DNA of 6,804 bases from Prevotellaceae bacterium UBA1075 (GCA_002316015.1 DCCS01000024.1:1-6804), one strand, 5' to 3'. Shown: positions 1 through 6,176, counted from the first letter of the stretch. Numbers and translations are program-made. Notes: a model not told the origin generated them from the letters alone.

Positions 1-11
1 TTGTGTTCCAG

Positions 12-68
12 TGGATACATTGGCAGTTTAAATTTTGCTAATTTGGACATTTGCGGACATTCATTAGC
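12..68. repeat. Repeated GGACATT-type motif inside an inverted repeat
   Basis: GGACATT occurs at 45-51 and again at 55-61, a 10-base period. A related form, GGATACATT, lies at 14-22. The two close copies are flanked by inverted hexamers, GCTAAT at 37-42 and ATTAGC at 63-68. On the minus strand the copies read AATGTCC, and a run beginning TGTCCGC starts at 59. Multiple short repeats near a 5'-TG terminus are known from the ends of IS21-family insertion sequences. The element body would lie off the left edge, so this identification is speculative. Binding sites for a regulator are the other simple explanation. Confidence 0.35.
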
Positions 69-347
69 GTAAAGCCAAAGTCTAAGTTCATTTCGAGCCT
101 TAGAGGGGATGAAAACTGTGGAAATATCAGTTTTATAAACGGACTGAGCGGAATCGCTGTGGCAGAATCTCCTTTTCCGACTATTGACGTTCCAGTTTCT
201 TGATTATGCTAAAGTATAGGACTGCGAAGCATGCGGTGTGCTCTATTCCAGCCTGTTGCTTGTTAACAGGAGGGGACTCTGTGTAGCCTGGTGAATCTCG
301 TGCAGTTCGCCAGGGGTGGCGTGTGGCCGGGTTAACATTCTTGTGGG

Positions 348-385
348 AGGGGCATGGATGACTATTATGGAGTCTCCATGCCCCT
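348..385. terminator. Strong hairpin just past the transporter stop, probable terminator
   Basis: An 11-bp perfect stem (348-358 with 375-385) encloses a further 4-bp stem, GACT at 360-363 with AGTC at 371-374, leaving a 7-base loop. It lies about 33 bases beyond the stop codon of the minus-strand transporter gene, which is where its terminator should be. On the minus strand no T-run follows the stem. On the plus strand it is followed by TTATGCTTTT, which is loosely U-rich. It may therefore end a plus-strand transcript, act in both directions, or simply stabilise the 3' end of the transporter mRNA. Confidence 0.5.
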
Positions 386-417
386 TTATGCTTTTCGGCG
401 GAATGCTCAACGGCGGC

Positions 418-1926
418 TCACGCCACGCGGTTGAGTTTCTTGATGATGCTGAAGATGAAGAGCGCGGCCACCAGGCAGATGCACATCAGTGTGCCCCACA
501 CGATGTAGAGGTCCTTGCCCCACAGGATGGTGGGGATGCTCACGAGGAAGTTGCCCACGGCGGTGGCCACAAACCATCCGCCCATCATCATGCCCTTGAA
601 CTTCGGGGGAGCCACCTTGGTGACAAAGGAGATGCCGATGGGGGAGAGCAGAAGTTCGGCAAAGGTGAGGATGAGATAGGTGCTCACCAGGATGTTGGGG
701 CTCACGTTGGCCAGGTGCTCGGGTGTCTCGGCGTTGGGGGCGGGCAGGCCGATGGAGGTGACGGTCATCAGCAGGTAGGCGACGGCCGCCACCAGCATTC
801 CCAGTCCAATCTTCACGGGTGCCTTGGGTTCCTTGCCCTTCTTGCCAAGCCAGCCGAAGAGCGCGATGCTCACGGGAGTGAGAGCCACTACAAAACAGGG
901 GTTGAACTGCTGGAAGATGGGTGCCGACACTTCCACCTCACCCGTCTGTGTGTATTTCCAGCCCAGGATGATGGCGGCTATCAGGATTACTGCGCCCCAG
1001 ATGCCCTTCTGCTTCATGGCCTTGCTCTGGCAGATGCCAAACAGGCCATAGACAATCACGATGCAGATCAGGAGGTTGGTCACGTCAAACTCCATGGCGG
1101 TCACGCCTGTGGCTGTCGTGGCCACATAGTCGCGCGCGAAGTATGTGAGCGTGGCTCCGTTCTGGTGGAAAGCCATCCAGAAGAATATGACCACGGCATA
1201 CACGAGCACCAGGCACACGATGCGCTCGATGGTCTCGTTCTTGCTGAGTTCCCGCTCGCCTGCCGCCTCACCCTTGAGGGCGTCCTTCTTCTTCACGTTG
1301 GCCACCTGCTGGAAGGTGGACTTGAAACCATAGTAGATGGCGATGGATACTATCAGTGACATGCAAGCCACCGCAAAGGCAAAATGGTAGGAGTCGGCCT
1401 CACTCACGTTCAGTGACTTCTGTGCCCACTCCATGATCTTGATGGCGGCGGTGGGGGCAAAGAGGGCACCCACGTTGATGAGCATGTAGAAGAGCGAGAA
1501 GCCCGCGTCACGCTTGGCGGCATACTTCGGGTCATTGTACAGGTCGCCCACCATCACTTGCAGGTTGCCCTTGAACAGACCTGTGCCCACGCTCACCAGC
1601 AACAGGGCCGCGCCCATGGCCACAATGGCCGTCGTGCCGGCCCCCATGGGGATGGCCAGCAGCGCGTAGCCCACAAACATGATGATGACCCCTGTCGTCA
1701 CCATGCGGCTGTAGCCCCACAGGTCAGCGGCGATTCCGCCAAAGAGCGGCAGGAAGTACACCATCATCAGGAAACTGGAATAGACGAGTCCTGCGGTGGC
1801 TCCGTTCCAGCCGAAGTTGGCCTGCAGGAAGAGAATGAATACTGCCAGCATGGTGTAGTAGCCGAAACGCTCTCCCGTGTTGGCAAGAGAAAGGGCCCAA
1901 AGCCCTCGCGGTTGTCCCTCGAACAT
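418..1926 (-). CDS. POT-family (MFS) proton-coupled oligopeptide transporter
   Basis: This 502-residue inner-membrane protein belongs to the POT/PTR2 branch of the major facilitator superfamily, whose members import di- and tripeptides with protons. The length and the many hydrophobic segments fit the 12-14 helix bacterial form. Family marks are ERFGYY at 19-24, the GGIAAD loop at 63-68, GLFKGN at 116-121 with the conserved lysine K119, the PTR2 signature spanning F143-L155 (FYMLINVGAL), and the C-terminal segment with E414 followed by LSPIGISFVT. The usual E1xxE2R motif on helix 1 is altered: N16 stands where the first glutamate should be, while E19 and R20 are kept. The start at 1926 is preceded by a Bacteroidetes-type promoter and no obvious Shine-Dalgarno. 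The gene lies downstream of groEL on the same strand but behind a strong terminator, so it is likely a separate unit. Family assignment is secure; substrate is inferred. Confidence 0.93.
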   Translation of the reverse strand: MFEGQPRGLWALSLANTGERFGYYTMLAVFILFLQANFGWNGATAGLVYSSFLMMVYFLPLFGGIAADLWGYSRMVTTGVIIMFVGYALLAIPMGAGTTAIVAMGAALLLVSVGTGLFKGNLQVMVGDLYNDPKYAAKRDAGFSLFYMLINVGALFAPTAAIKIMEWAQKSLNVSEADSYHFAFAVACMSLIVSIAIYYGFKSTFQQVANVKKKDALKGEAAGERELSKNETIERIVCLVLVYAVVIFFWMAFHQNGATLTYFARDYVATTATGVTAMEFDVTNLLICIVIVYGLFGICQSKAMKQKGIWGAVILIAAIILGWKYTQTGEVEVSAPIFQQFNPCFVVALTPVSIALFGWLGKKGKEPKAPVKIGLGMLVAAVAYLLMTVTSIGLPAPNAETPEHLANVSPNILVSTYLILTFAELLLSPIGISFVTKVAPPKFKGMMMGGWFVATAVGNFLVSIPTILWGKDLYIVWGTLMCICLVAALFIFSIIKKLNRVA

Positions 1927-1958
1927 AGTTTTCTTGCGTTAAATTAGTATTGCAAAGG

Positions 1959-1988
1959 CAAATGTACTAAAAAATGACGGGACGGCAA
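1959..1988 (-). promoter_or_regulatory. Bacteroidetes-type promoter of the transporter gene
   Basis: Read on the minus strand, TACATTTG (1966-1959) matches the -7 consensus TAnnTTTG of Bacteroides sigma-ABfr promoters. A TTG (1988-1986) lies 19 bases upstream, the spacing expected of the -33 element. Transcription would begin near 1952, giving a leader of roughly 25 bases before the ATG at 1926. This fits a separately transcribed transporter gene. No start-site data support it. Confidence 0.6.
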
Positions 1989-2008
1989 GGGCTGGCGGGC
2001 AAATAAGT

Positions 2009-2022
2009 GCTTGCCGGCAAGC
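2009..2022. promoter_or_regulatory. Perfect 14-bp palindrome upstream of the transporter promoter
   Basis: GCTTGCCGGCAAGC is a perfect palindrome centred about 28 bases upstream of the proposed -33 element of the transporter promoter. It lies between that promoter and the groESL terminator. Its position is typical of an operator bound by a dimeric activator. It could instead form a small hairpin or be chance in GC-rich DNA. The regulator is unknown. Confidence 0.35.
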
Positions 2023-2047
2023 GAGGTGCCCTGTAGGTCGCAGGGGC

Positions 2048-2104
2048 AAAAAAGGGGGGCGGGATGCAGCCCGTGCCTCCTGGCACTTGCTGCATCCCGC
2101 CCCC
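2048..2104 (-). terminator. Rho-independent terminator of groES-groEL
   Basis: A 16-bp perfect, very GC-rich stem pairs 2055-2070 with 2089-2104. Its 18-base loop itself folds, with GTGCC at 2073-2077 pairing with GGCAC at 2082-2086. On the minus strand the stem is followed after one base by six T residues (2053-2048), so it is a canonical intrinsic terminator in the groEL direction. It begins 37 bases after the groEL stop codon. The plus strand has no T-run after the stem, so it is directional. It should insulate the transporter gene from heavy chaperonin transcription. Confidence 0.92.
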
Positions 2105-2141
2105 GGAAAATCCCTTGGGTGAGGGAAATATGTTCAGTGGA

Positions 2142-3776
2142 TTACATCATGCCGCCCATTCCGGGAGCTCCGGCACCCATGGCGGGAGCAGGGTTCTCCT
2201 CCTTGGCGTCGCAGATGACACACTCTGTGGTGAGGAACATGCCTGCGATGCTGGCAGCGTTCTCCAGGGCCACGCGGGTCACCTTGGCGGGGTCAATGAT
2301 TCCGCTCTCCTTCATGTTCTCGTACTTGGCCTCGCGTGCGTTGTAGCCATAGTCACCCTTGCCCTGGCGCACGTTGTTCACCACCACGCTGCCCTCTTCG
2401 CCTGCGTTTGCCACAATCTGGCGCAGGGGCTCCTCGATGGCACGGCGCACAATCTGTATGCCGGTGGTCTCGTCGGCGTTCACGCCCTTCATGTCGGCCA
2501 GCACGCTCTGTGCGCGGATGTATGCCACACCGCCGCCAGGGATGATACCCTCCTCAATGGCAGCGCGTGTTGCGCACAATGCATCGTCCACGCGGTCTTT
2601 CTTCTCCTTCATCTCCACCTCGCTGGGAGCGCCCACATAGAGCACGGCCACACCGCCTGCGAGCTTTGCCAGGCGCTCCTGCAACTTCTCCTTGTCGTAG
2701 TCGCTGGTGCTTGCCGCAATCTCGTTCTTTATCTGGTTCACGCGGTCCTTGATGTTCTTGCTCTCGCCGTGGCCGTTCACAATGGTCGTGTTGTCCTTGG
2801 TGATGACCACCTTGTCGCAACTGCCCAGCATCTCGATGGTGGCCTGCTCCAGTTTCAGGCCAGTGTCCTCGCTGATTACCAGGCCGCCGGTCAGGATGGC
2901 GATATCCTGAAGCATGGCCTTTCTGCGGTCACCGAAACCGGGAGCCTTCACGGCGCATATCTTCAGCTGGCCACGCAGGCGGTTGACCACAAGCGTAGTC
3001 AGAGCCTCGCTGTCCACGTCCTCGGCAATCACCAGCAGGGGACGGCCGCTCTGCACGGCGGGCTCCAGGATGGGCAGGAAGTCCTTCAGGTTGCTTATCT
3101 TCTTGTCGTAGATGAGGATGTAGGGGTTCTCCATCACACACTCCATCTTCTCCGTGTCGGTCACGAAATAAGATGACAGATAGCCACGGTCAAACTGCAT
3201 GCCCTCTACCACTCCGATGGTGGTGTCGCGTCCCTTGGCCTCCTCGATGGTAATCACGCCGTCCTTGCTCACCTTCTGCATGGCGTCAGCCAGCAACTTT
3301 CCTATTTCGGGATCGTTGTTTGCGCTCACGGTGGCCACTTGCTCTATCTTCTGGTAGTCGCTGCCCACCTGCTCGGCCTGCTCCTTGATGCTGGCCACCA
3401 CAGCGGCCACAGCCTTGTCTATGCCGCGCTTCAAGTCCATGGGGTTGGCGCCGGCCACCACATTCTTCAGACCCTCGCGCACGATGGCCTGTGCCAGGAT
3501 GGTTGCTGTGGTCGTGCCGTCACCGGCGTCATCGCCGGTCTTGGTGGCCACGCTCTTCACCAGCTGTGCCCCAGTGTTCTGGAAAGAGTCCTTCAACTCC
3601 ACTTCCTTGGCCACGCTCACACCGTCCTTGGTGATGTGGGGCGCACCGAACTTCTTCTCGATGACCACGTTCCTGCCTTTCGGGCCCAGTGTCACCTTCA
3701 CTGCGTTGGCCAACTGGTCCATGCCCTCCTTCATCAACTCGCGGGCGTCTGTATTGAATTTTATCTCTTTTGCCAT
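2142..3776 (-). CDS. groEL: Chaperonin GroEL (Hsp60)
   Basis: This is the large subunit of the cytoplasmic chaperonin, an ATP-driven double heptameric ring that folds proteins under the GroES lid. The 544 residues are full length. Visible marks include TLGPKGRNV at 29-37, TKDGV with D51 at 49-53, GDGTTT at 85-90 (D86 matches the ATP-site aspartate D87 of E. coli), the apical-domain KAPGFGDRR segment, and DDAL at 397-400 containing the catalytic aspartate. The family signature AAIEEGIIPGGG follows at about 405-416. The C-terminus ends in the flexible Gly-Met tail (PGMGGMM). The start is the standard MAKEI form, with a good Shine-Dalgarno. groES lies 56 bases upstream on the same strand and a strong terminator follows, so the two form one operon. 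No defects are seen. Identity is essentially certain. Confidence 0.99.
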   Translation of the reverse strand: MAKEIKFNTDARELMKEGMDQLANAVKVTLGPKGRNVVIEKKFGAPHITKDGVSVAKEVELKDSFQNTGAQLVKSVATKTGDDAGDGTTTATILAQAIVREGLKNVVAGANPMDLKRGIDKAVAAVVASIKEQAEQVGSDYQKIEQVATVSANNDPEIGKLLADAMQKVSKDGVITIEEAKGRDTTIGVVEGMQFDRGYLSSYFVTDTEKMECVMENPYILIYDKKISNLKDFLPILEPAVQSGRPLLVIAEDVDSEALTTLVVNRLRGQLKICAVKAPGFGDRRKAMLQDIAILTGGLVISEDTGLKLEQATIEMLGSCDKVVITKDNTTIVNGHGESKNIKDRVNQIKNEIAASTSDYDKEKLQERLAKLAGGVAVLYVGAPSEVEMKEKKDRVDDALCATRAAIEEGIIPGGGVAYIRAQSVLADMKGVNADETTGIQIVRRAIEEPLRQIVANAGEEGSVVVNNVRQGKGDYGYNAREAKYENMKESGIIDPAKVTRVALENAASIAGMFLTTECVICDAKEENPAPAMGAGAPGMGGMM

Positions 3777-3785
3777 GATTGTGTT

Positions 3786-3792
3786 CTCCTTC
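3786..3792 (-). promoter_or_regulatory. Strong Shine-Dalgarno of groEL
   Basis: On the minus strand GAAGGAG ends 9 bases before the groEL ATG at 3776. Such a clear Shine-Dalgarno stands out because Bacteroidetes genes usually rely on A-rich leaders instead, as the other genes here do. It supports the chosen start and high translation of groEL from the two-gene mRNA. Confidence 0.7.
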
Positions 3793-3832
3793 TTGTCTTG
3801 TGTTGTCTTAATATGTTAATGTGTGGGGTGTG

Positions 3833-4105
3833 TCAAGCAAGCACGGCCACCACATCGCTCTGGCGCATGATCAGGTACTTCTTGCCGTCCAGTTCCAGCT
3901 CTGTGCCGGCATACTTGCCGTAGAGCACCTGGTCGCCCACCTTGAGCACCATCTCCTCGTCCTTGGTGCCATGCCCTATGGCAACCACTGTACCCTTGAG
4001 GGGCTTCTCCTTGGCTGTGTCGGGAATGATGATGCCACCTACTGTCTTTGTCTCTGCAGGTGCAGGCTCAATGAGCACGCGGTCTGCCAATGGTTTGATG
4101 TTCAT
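3833..4105 (-). CDS. groES: Co-chaperonin GroES (Hsp10)
   Basis: This is the small subunit of the chaperonin, a heptameric lid that caps the GroEL ring and closes the folding chamber. The 90 residues are a normal length. It opens with the typical NIKPLADRVLIEP strand (2-14). The mobile loop that docks on GroEL follows at about 16-34, including the hydrophobic GGIIIPD segment at 23-29. GDQVLYGKYAG (57-67) and the C-terminal YLIMRQSDVVAVL complete the family pattern. groEL follows 56 bases downstream. The leader just upstream of the ATG is A/T-rich with no Shine-Dalgarno. I could not find a TAnnTTTG promoter in the 235-base divergent gap, nor a CIRCE element, so how heat shock controls the operon is not evident. 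Confidence 0.99.
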   Translation of the reverse strand: MNIKPLADRVLIEPAPAETKTVGGIIIPDTAKEKPLKGTVVAIGHGTKDEEMVLKVGDQVLYGKYAGTELELDGKKYLIMRQSDVVAVLA

Positions 4106-4178
4106 AGTTCTTCTATTTTATTTGATTGATATTTTAATCTTCACCCATTCTCTTACCAACAGTGTGCCAAAGGCGCGC

Positions 4179-4232
4179 GAGTGGACAAAATGGCAGTGGG
4201 CGGGCTGACATTTCCTGCCTCATTGTCCGCTC
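4179..4232. promoter_or_regulatory. Interrupted inverted repeat in the groES/membrane-gene divergent gap
   Basis: The outer arms are GAGTGGACAA (4179-4188) and TTGTCCGCTC (4223-4232), complementary at 9 of 10 positions with the tenth a T-G pair. The inner arms are GGCAG (4192-4196) and CTGCC (4215-4219). Three-base internal loops separate them, and the apical loop is 18 bases. The dyad lies 74 bases upstream of the groES start and about 50 bases upstream of the plus-strand -7 element. It could be a shared operator or an RNA structure in a leader. It does not match CIRCE. Confidence 0.4.
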
Positions 4233-4282
4233 CCGGCTGTACTTTTCGGTCTTGCGCATGCTGTCGTAAGGGAATAAGTCCG

Positions 4283-4290
4283 TACCTTTG
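4283..4290 (+). promoter_or_regulatory. Promoter -7 element for the membrane protein gene
   Basis: TACCTTTG matches the Bacteroides -7 consensus TAnnTTTG exactly. No good TTTG is found 19-21 bases upstream; the nearest TTG, at 4252-4254, is too far, so the -33 side is weak. Transcription from here would begin near 4297, giving a leader of about 44 bases before the ATG at 4341. This argues against translation from the upstream in-frame GTG at 4296. Confidence 0.5.
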
Positions 4291-4340
4291 CCTGTGTGTG
4301 GCCTCACGTCCGAGGACAATCCGTGTACGCCACGCCAGAT

Positions 4341-5219
4341 ATGCATATAGACTATAAGAAGGCACTCACCTATATGGCCGTGTTTGCGGCCACCTCCCTG
4401 CTTGCCTGGCTGCTTCCCCACAGGCACATGGCCCAGTGGCGGCTGTGGGTTGTGATTGCGTCCTATTCGGGGCTGTTCACCCTGCTCGTATGGCTCACCT
4501 GCCGGCTGGTGCGCTACGGGCGCAATGCAGGCGAGACGGCTGTCACGGCCCTGTTTCTGCTCCTGTTCCTGCCCAGGGGCGGTGGTTTCCTCAGCCTGGA
4601 TGCCCGCTCGGTGGCCCATCTCGCGTCCCAGTGCATGGTCCCCTTCTTCATAGGCCAGTACATGCGCATCCGCAGGCGCGACTACGGCCACATCTACGCG
4701 CTCATGCTCCTCATGGGCGTCTTCTGCAGTTACACCCACGACGGCATTGCCATTCCCCTGTGCGGGGGCTTCCTGTGCATGTCGTGGCTCACGCGCGGCC
4801 ACTTCTTCCAGCGCGCGTGCTGGCCCATGGTCATCGGGTTCTGCATAGGCACGGGGCTGTGTGTGTGGCAAGCCTTGAGCGCGGGACGCTTCTCGCCTCC
4901 CTCTGACCTCAGCCAGACACTCAGCCAGACCGCGCTCGTGCTGCAGACCCTGTGGGACACCAAGGTGTTCCTGCTGGGTCTGGCGCTCACCACCTGGCTG
5001 GCTGTGCACCGGTGGGGCCGCCGCCTGCTGGTGCGGGTGCTGCGCCGCCATATCCTGCTCTCGCTCTGCACCCTGTTCTCGCTCTGCACCCTGCCTTTTG
5101 CCCCGCTCGGGCTCGACAAGGCCGCCGAGGGCGTGTGCTTCTTCTGCCTGTACTGGACACTGCTGCTCCTGAGGCAACTGGCCGACCTTTACTATTATAA
5201 TCACCATAACGCAAGATGA
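4341..5219 (+). CDS. Polytopic membrane protein of unknown function
   Basis: I do not recognise this 292-residue protein. It has about eight hydrophobic segments, near residues 8-25, 34-53, 64-78, 118-132, 133-150, 159-176, 205-220 and 237-280 (the last probably two), and no cleavable signal peptide. A basic cluster (RIRRR) lies between segments, near residue 110, and the loop before the sixth hydrophobic stretch is short. The sequence THDGIA near 130 places charged residues inside a hydrophobic region, so it may be a functional site. The ATG at 4341 is preferred over the in-frame GTG at 4296, because the latter lies at the predicted transcription start. The frame ends in ATGA shared with the next gene, implying translational coupling. 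Two short in-frame tandem duplications are present. A transporter, a lipid or glycan enzyme, or a regulator are all possible; nothing here decides between them. Confidence 0.8.
   Translation: MHIDYKKALTYMAVFAATSLLAWLLPHRHMAQWRLWVVIASYSGLFTLLVWLTCRLVRYGRNAGETAVTALFLLLFLPRGGGFLSLDARSVAHLASQCMVPFFIGQYMRIRRRDYGHIYALMLLMGVFCSYTHDGIAIPLCGGFLCMSWLTRGHFFQRACWPMVIGFCIGTGLCVWQALSAGRFSPPSDLSQTLSQTALVLQTLWDTKVFLLGLALTTWLAVHRWGRRLLVRVLRRHILLSLCTLFSLCTLPFAPLGLDKAAEGVCFFCLYWTLLLLRQLADLYYYNHHNAR
4908..4931 (+). repeat. 12-base tandem duplication within the membrane protein gene
   Basis: CTCAGCCAGACA (4908-4919) is followed at once by CTCAGCCAGACC (4920-4931), with one mismatch at the end. It keeps the frame and gives LSQT twice in a hydrophilic loop. 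Confidence 0.85.
5059..5094 (+). repeat. 18-base tandem duplication within the membrane protein gene
   Basis: The 17 bases at 5059-5075 (TCTCGCTCTGCACCCTG) recur at 5077-5093, a period of 18 bases or six codons. The product is SLCTLF-SLCTLP inside a hydrophobic segment, which lengthens a membrane helix by about six residues. It is consistent with replication slippage. Confidence 0.88.
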
Positions 5220-6076
5220 GAGAATACCTGGTTATTTCACGCACCAACGGCACCACCCGCACGGGCAGTCCATACGCCCTGCTCAAGGTCGCCGACACCG
5301 ACGAGACACTCAACATAGCCGTGTGGGACCTCGCTCCCGCCGCCCAGCCAGAGGTGGGGCAGCTGGTCACCATCTACATGATAAGCGAGAAGGGAGGCAA
5401 GAAGTCGTGCAACGCCCAGGACTTGCAGGCGGGAGGGTTCCCCGATGCCGGCCATCCCCTCTACCATCTCCTGCCGCGCCCTGTGGAGCGCAAGGCATGG
5501 GACGACACCATGGCCACGCTGCTCTCCTATTGCACCGACAGCACCCTGGCCGGCATCATACGCCAGTTTGCCGACAAGCTCTACACCCCCTACAGCCGTT
5601 ACCCGGCCGCCACCAGCATGCACCATGCCTTTCCCGGCGGGCTGCTCAACCACACGCACCAGATGCTGCACATGCTCGAGGGGCTCTACCCCTGCCTGCC
5701 TTACCCGGTGAAGGTGGAGCGCTGCATCCTGGCCATCCTGTTCCATGACTACGGCAAGGTGTATGAGTACAATGTGCAGGGTGAGACCCAGCCCGACATG
5801 TACCTGCTGGGGCACATCTACATCAGCGCCCACAAGTTGCACAATGTGCTGGAGCAGCGGGGCGTTGACCCCGAGGAGGTCAAGCGCACGGTGCATTGCG
5901 TGCTGGCCCATCACGGCACGCGCGAGTTTGGCAGCCCCGTGGTGCCCTGCCTGCCCGAGGCCGCCCTGGTCAGCTACCTGGACAACATCAGCGCCAAGAC
6001 CGATGCCATGGAGGGCGCGGGCAACATGGAGATGGTGCCTGCCCTGGGCACCCACATCGTGAAGGAGAACGCCTGA
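5216..6076 (+). CDS. HD-domain nuclease, YhaM-like 3'-5' exoribonuclease family
   Basis: The 286-residue protein has the architecture of YhaM. Residues 1-75 look like an OB-fold nucleic-acid binding domain (SPYALLKVAD, LNIAVWD). An HD phosphohydrolase domain follows from about 115 to 265. Metal-binding residues are visible: H136/H137 in MHHAFPGGLLNH (H146), H177-D178 in LFHDYGK, H200 and H206 in the GHIYISAH segment, H232-H233 in LAHHG, and D256 in SYLDN. GSPVVPCLPEA (239-249) is also typical. YhaM enzymes degrade RNA or DNA 3' to 5' with a metal ion; they were characterised in Firmicutes, and cytosolic action is expected here. The ATG overlaps the stop of the membrane protein gene (ATGA), suggesting coupling. 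Length is slightly below the ~310 residues of YhaM, with all key residues kept. Family confidence is high; substrate is inferred. Confidence 0.88.
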   Translation: MREYLVISRTNGTTRTGSPYALLKVADTDETLNIAVWDLAPAAQPEVGQLVTIYMISEKGGKKSCNAQDLQAGGFPDAGHPLYHLLPRPVERKAWDDTMATLLSYCTDSTLAGIIRQFADKLYTPYSRYPAATSMHHAFPGGLLNHTHQMLHMLEGLYPCLPYPVKVERCILAILFHDYGKVYEYNVQGETQPDMYLLGHIYISAHKLHNVLEQRGVDPEEVKRTVHCVLAHHGTREFGSPVVPCLPEAALVSYLDNISAKTDAMEGAGNMEMVPALGTHIVKENA

Positions 6077-6120
6077 CACCGGCCTCCCGCCCGCTCCCTG
6101 CCAGTTCCCGCCGGCCTCGC

Positions 6121-6151
6121 CGCTGCCCCTGGACAGGCAGAGGCGGCAGCG
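6121..6151 (+). other. GC-rich hairpin between the nuclease and glycosylase genes
   Basis: CGCTGCC (6121-6127) pairs with GGCAGCG (6145-6151). The stem can extend inward by CCT/AGG with one bulged base. No T-run follows. It could be an attenuating structure or chance in this GC-rich 100-base gap. Confidence 0.3.
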
Positions 6152-6176
6152 CGCGCGGGCCAATAATGCACGTGAG

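Larger units (their letters stand above)
1..417. other. ORF-free region left of the transporter gene
   Basis: No plausible protein gene is visible here. The reading frame that enters from about 316 on the plus strand is the antisense shadow of the transporter gene. The left ~230 bases are clearly more AT-rich than the rest of the window, and the first ~70 carry short repeats described separately. Further right are three stem-loops. The first pairs 252-257 with 265-270 (6 bp). The second pairs 287-295 with 306-314 (9 bp with one G-T pair). The third pairs 348-358 with 375-385 (11 bp). I recognise no tRNA, tmRNA, RNase P or SRP RNA landmarks. The region could be a 3' flank, a decayed mobile-element end, or hold a small RNA. 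None of these is proven. Confidence 0.6.

Noticed and set aside
59..90. Minus-strand promoter-like TTTG near a TA (CCAAAGTCTA on the plus strand)
   Set aside because: The spacing between TA and TTTG is one base too long for TAnnTTTG, and no gene follows in that direction within the window.
316..1359. Long plus-strand open frame opposite the transporter gene
   Set aside because: Its product is low-complexity and rich in His, Gly and Asp, as expected of an antisense frame in GC-rich coding DNA. The minus-strand protein is a clear POT family member.
2064..3176. Long plus-strand open frame opposite groEL
   Set aside because: It is antisense to a conserved groEL and its start lies inside the groESL terminator stem. 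The open frame follows from codon bias.
4155..4170. Sigma-54-like site (TGGCAC...TTGG) upstream of groES on the minus strand
   Set aside because: The spacing between the GG and the second half is one base short, and the second half is GG rather than GC, so it is not a proper -24/-12 promoter.
4296..4340. Upstream GTG start for the membrane protein
   Set aside because: GTG at 4296 sits six bases after the -7 element, at the expected transcription start, and the added residues are hydrophilic with no family support.
4106..4340. CIRCE element for HrcA control of groESL
   Set aside because: No TTAGCACTC/GAGTGCTAA pair is present; the dyad found at 4179-4232 has a different sequence.
4134..5207. 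Long minus-strand frame opposite the membrane protein gene
   Set aside because: The product is dominated by Gln, Glu, His and Ala with no recognisable domain, while the plus-strand frame gives well-formed membrane helices and couples to the next gene.
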